From the NCBI RefSeq assembly GCF_011617245.1, contig NZ_CP050152.1, forward strand, positions 3,338,503-3,402,502: DNA of 64,000 nucleotides. Direction: 5' to 3'. A model generated the notes under the pieces. The model made no database searches and was not told the origin of the DNA. It was given only the letters and a program-made list of their open reading frames with translations. This stretch comes from Brevibacterium atlanticum (GTDB taxonomy: Bacteria; Actinomycetota; Actinomycetes; Actinomycetales; Brevibacteriaceae). Below are positions 61,400 to 64,000 of this stretch, one piece after another. The translations under genes were made by a program, and so were the position numbers. Position 1 is the stretch's first letter. The number at the start of each line of letters is the position of its first letter.

Positions 61400-62866
61400 T
61401 CAGCGGATGCGGATGTTGACCTGTTTGATCTGGGTGAAGCCCTCGAGCATGCCCTCGAGCGAGGCTTCGCGGCCGAAGCCGGAGGTCTTCATGCCGCCGT
61501 AGGACTGGCCGGCGAGCTGGCCGCCGCCCTGGTTGACCTGGACCCAGCCGGACTCGATGCGGTTGGCCATGGTCAGTGCCGCGTCGACGTTCTTCGTGAA
61601 GACGAAGGCGGCGAGGCCGAAGTCGGAATCGTTGGCCATGTCGATGACCTCGTCGATGTCCTTCCACGGGATGACCGAGAGGACGGGGCCGAAGATCTCT
61701 TCGCGGCTGGTCTGCCAGTCGTTCTTCGCCTTCGAGAAGATCACGGGTGCGTGGTAGAAGCCGGGTTCGCCGACTTCGAGGGAATCGGAGCCGTCGTAGG
61801 CGATCTCGACGCCGTCCATCGACTTGCCCATCTCGATGTAGGACGCAACCTGGTCGTACTGCTTCTGGTTGATGATGCAGCCGATGTCGGAGTCCTCATC
61901 GCGGGGGTCGCCGACCTTCATCTTCGACACGGCATCGACGAGCTTGGCGAGGAAGTCGTCGTAGATGTCCTCGTGGAGGAAGAGCCGCGAGCCCATCGTG
62001 CAGGACTGTCCCTGGCGGGCGAATCGGGTCGACAGCAGCACCTGCTGGAGGGTGTCGTCGTCGTTCGAGTCGGGGAAGATGATGTTCGGGGACTTGCCGC
62101 CGAGCTCCATCGACGAATGTGCGAGGCGGCCGCCGGCCACCTCGGCGACGTGACGACCGACGCTCGTCGAACCGGTGAACGAGACCTTGTCGACGTCCGG
62201 GTGGACGTTGAGGGCCTCACCGATGACCGAGCCCTTGCCGGTGACGACGTTGAGCACGCCGGCGGGGAGGATGTCGGCGATGATCTCGGCCATCTTGAGG
62301 ATGGTCAGCGGCGCATCCTCGGCGCACTTGAGAACAATGGTGTTGCCGGCTGCGAGCGCGGCAGGGGTCTTGAACGCCGCGATCATCAGCGGGGAGTTCC
62401 ACGGCAGGATGCCGGCGACGACCCCGAGCGGCACGCGCTTGGTGTATTGGAGCTGTCCGTCACCGGCGGGCAGAGTGTTGCCCTTGACCTCTCCGGCGAC
62501 GCCGCCCATGTAGCGGAACAGGTCGGCCAGGGTGATGGTCTCGGGGCGGGCCTGCGTGCGGATCGCGTTTCCGGTGTCGATCGCGGTCAGCTGGGCCAGC
62601 TCCTCCGAGGCGGCTTCGAGCGCATCCGCGCAGGCCAGCAGCTTCTTCTGGCGTTCCTTGAATGGCACAGCCGCCCACTCGGGGAAGGCCTTCCGCGCGG
62701 CCTTGACGGCACGATCGGCGTCGGCCTCCTTGCCGTTGGGCACCTTCGCGATGACGACGTTTCGGTCGATCGGGGTGATGACATCGGTGGTGTCGCCGTC
62801 AGCGGCATCGACCCACTCGCCGCCGATGAGCATCTTCCAGTTCTTGGCCTCGGGGAAATCCGACAT
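61400..62866 (-). CDS. Aldehyde dehydrogenase
   Basis: A 488-residue ALDH. Motifs: LPWNSPLMIAAFKTPAALAAGNTIVLKCAEDAP, FTGSTSVGRHVAEVAG, catalytic Glu in MELGGKSPN, catalytic Cys in GQSCTMGSR, EEIFGPVLSVI. The ATG at 62866 follows AAAGGACGAG; an in-frame ATG at 62884 is less likely. Substrate unknown; the betaine or phenylacetaldehyde type is possible. No partner gene is adjacent. Confidence 0.88.
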   Translation of the reverse strand: MSDFPEAKNWKMLIGGEWVDAADGDTTDVITPIDRNVVIAKVPNGKEADADRAVKAARKAFPEWAAVPFKERQKKLLACADALEAASEELAQLTAIDTGNAIRTQARPETITLADLFRYMGGVAGEVKGNTLPAGDGQLQYTKRVPLGVVAGILPWNSPLMIAAFKTPAALAAGNTIVLKCAEDAPLTILKMAEIIADILPAGVLNVVTGKGSVIGEALNVHPDVDKVSFTGSTSVGRHVAEVAGGRLAHSSMELGGKSPNIIFPDSNDDDTLQQVLLSTRFARQGQSCTMGSRLFLHEDIYDDFLAKLVDAVSKMKVGDPRDEDSDIGCIINQKQYDQVASYIEMGKSMDGVEIAYDGSDSLEVGEPGFYHAPVIFSKAKNDWQTSREEIFGPVLSVIPWKDIDEVIDMANDSDFGLAAFVFTKNVDAALTMANRIESGWVQVNQGGGQLAGQSYGGMKTSGFGREASLEGMLEGFTQIKQVNIRIR

Positions 62867-63036
62867 TCTCGTCCTTTCGTTCAACGATGAACTCCTGCCA
62901 CGAGCTTATCGCCTCGCCCCGTCCGGAAAGAACGGTGGACCGATGGGCGATACTGCACACCAGGTCTGCGGTCCGTGCACACGTGCACGGGTGAGTGCAG
63001 TTGAGTGCACACGCGAGGCCCTCCGACTGTCAGATG

Positions 63037-63055
63037 GATTCCCTCGCCGAGGCGG
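63037..63055 (+). repeat. Dispersed 19-mer GATTCCCTCGCCGAGGYGG
   Basis: An exact consensus copy (C at the Y position), upstream of ung. Confidence 0.65.
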
Positions 63056-63090
63056 CGCGACGAAATGTGCGGCGTTGCCCGCCGAAGGTC

Positions 63091-63151
63091 ATTGTTTGGT
63101 CGATCCGCCGTGATTTCATCAAGGCAGACCGCGGTGGATCGACCGAACAAT
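63091..63151. repeat. 61-bp inverted repeat upstream of ung
   Basis: About 20-nt arms (63091-63110 and 63132-63151), 2 mismatches, 21-nt loop. Gene-free; it could be a terminator or operator. Confidence 0.65.
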
Positions 63152-63270
63152 CCGGGCGAACCGGCGGTGTGCCCAGTTCCATTCGCCGAGGCTGCCCTGA
63201 CGTTCGCGCCCGAGCCCGGCGAAAGAGTCCCGCCTCCCGCACCAGTGCGACCGCTGCGGCACGGCCTCGC

Positions 63271-63286
63271 TACACTCGTGCCCATG
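63271..63286 (+). promoter_or_regulatory. -10 of ung, leaderless
   Basis: TACACT (63271-63276), 7 nt before the ATG at 63284. Confidence 0.5.
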
Positions 63287-63985
63287 ACGTCGACGCCTCC
63301 GATGACCGAAATCATGTCCCCCGATTGGGCCGAGGCCCTGGCCGGGGTCGAGGACCGTATCCATGCGATGGGCGATTTCCTCCGCGCCGAACTCGCCGCC
63401 GGCCGCGAGTACCTTCCCACCGGGTCGAATGTGTTCCGCGCCTTCGCCGAACCGCTCGCCGAGGTGAAGGTCCTCATCGTCGGTCAGGATCCCTACCCGA
63501 CGCCGGGGCATCCGATCGGCCTGTCGTTCGCCGTCGACCCTGAGGTCCGTCCACTCCCCCGATCGCTGGGCAACATCTATAAGGAGCTCGAGGCCGATCT
63601 CGGCATCGCCCCGGCCGCCCATGGAGATCTGCGTGCGTGGTCACGGCAGGGAGTGATGCTGCTCAACCGGGCACTCACCGTCGCCCCGGGCCAACCGGCC
63701 TCCCACCGCGGCAAGGGCTGGGAGGAGATCACCGAACGCGCGATCACAGCGCTGACCGAACGGGATCAGCCCCTCGTCGCGATCCTCTGGGGCAGGGATG
63801 CCCGCAATCTCGCACCGCTGCTGACATCGGGCACCGCCGAGGTGGCCATCATCGAATCCCCGCACCCGTCACCGTTGTCGGCCAGCCGCGGGTTCTTCGG
63901 CTCCCGCCCGTTCTCACGGGTCAATGAGCTGCTCGGGCAGAAGGGGATCGCGCCCATCGACTGGGCGCTGCCGCCGCAGGGCTGA
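63284..63985 (+). CDS. ung: Uracil-DNA glycosylase (family 1)
   Basis: A 233-residue enzyme that removes uracil from DNA. Motif [18 protein letters not shown] with catalytic Asp, motif [18 protein letters not shown] with catalytic His. Length normal. The ATG at 63284 is chosen from the -10 position; the frame is open from 63005. Ends 15 nt before the window end. Confidence 0.95.
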   Translation: MTSTPPMTEIMSPDWAEALAGVEDRIHAMGDFLRAELAAGREYLPTGSNVFRAFAEPLAEVKVLIVGQDPYPTPGHPIGLSFAVDPEVRPLPRSLGNIYKELEADLGIAPAAHGDLRAWSRQGVMLLNRALTVAPGQPASHRGKGWEEITERAITALTERDQPLVAILWGRDARNLAPLLTSGTAEVAIIESPHPSPLSASRGFFGSRPFSRVNELLGQKGIAPIDWALPPQG

Positions 63986-64000
63986 GCCCTCATTACTCAG

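Overview
The window is a contiguous piece of a high-GC actinobacterial chromosome. Gene content and order (dtxR/ideR, mprAB-pepD, pspA with pspAA/pspAB, xpb with its partner, csp-DUF3027, 5-FCL next to galU-rimJ, DUF3263 with a LytR_C protein, a GM-tailed GroEL behind CIRCE) point to the Micrococcales. A Brevibacterium-like organism is my best guess, from memory of gene neighbourhoods rather than from a search. I identify 51 protein genes, one tRNA, one complete IS110-family element with a predicted bridge RNA, and many palindromic and dispersed short repeats. There is no prophage, CRISPR array or rRNA operon.

Layout. 1-6.7 kb: two acetyltransferases, a DUF2306 membrane protein divergent from a MerR regulator, succinate-semialdehyde dehydrogenase, an MHS transporter and an orphan immunity-like protein. 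6.9-13.5 kb: a GlpR-like membrane protein, rimJ and galU (minus strand), divergent from 5-formyltetrahydrofolate cyclo-ligase, an FmdB/Ruc-like zinc-ribbon protein, a SAF-domain protein and mscL. 13.7-19 kb: a 1666-residue helicase-like protein with a C-terminal nuclease fold but degenerate ATPase motifs, coupled to a small acidic protein. 19.1-21.8 kb: tRNA-Arg(CCT), then a secreted cell-wall protein and its adjacent dedicated sortase. 22-31.3 kb: glycerol dehydrogenase, a double USP protein, an HNH nuclease, an NlpC/P60 hydrolase with a long leader, the iron regulator, pdxH divergent from serC, and a FAD oxidoreductase. 31.3-35.5 kb: DUF456, MFS, DUF3027 and cold-shock genes, all on the minus strand.

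35.5-43.7 kb: the XPB-associated protein and XPB helicase are separated by an IS110 element. The element sits at the edge of one of three copies of a ~50-64 bp perfect or near-perfect palindrome. The non-coding left end of the IS contains a hairpin-loop whose two sides match the left and right halves of the actual insertion site around a CT core, as expected for a bridge-RNA target-binding loop. 43.9-53.8 kb: a CGNR regulator, then an envelope-stress block of an MprAB-like two-component system, a PepD/HtrA-like protease, a WXG100 protein, PspA, PspAA, HtpX and PspAB, closed by a perfect-palindrome terminator.

53.8-64 kb: an S4 protein coupled to a Gly-rich membrane protein, a TauE/SafE transporter, a DUF1707 protein, a SnoaL-like protein, groEL with CIRCE, a cold-shock protein, a VirR-like LytR_C protein with DUF3263, an aldehyde dehydrogenase and uracil-DNA glycosylase. 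Several genes appear to be transcribed without a leader, with a TANNNT -10 hexamer 6-10 nt before the start codon.
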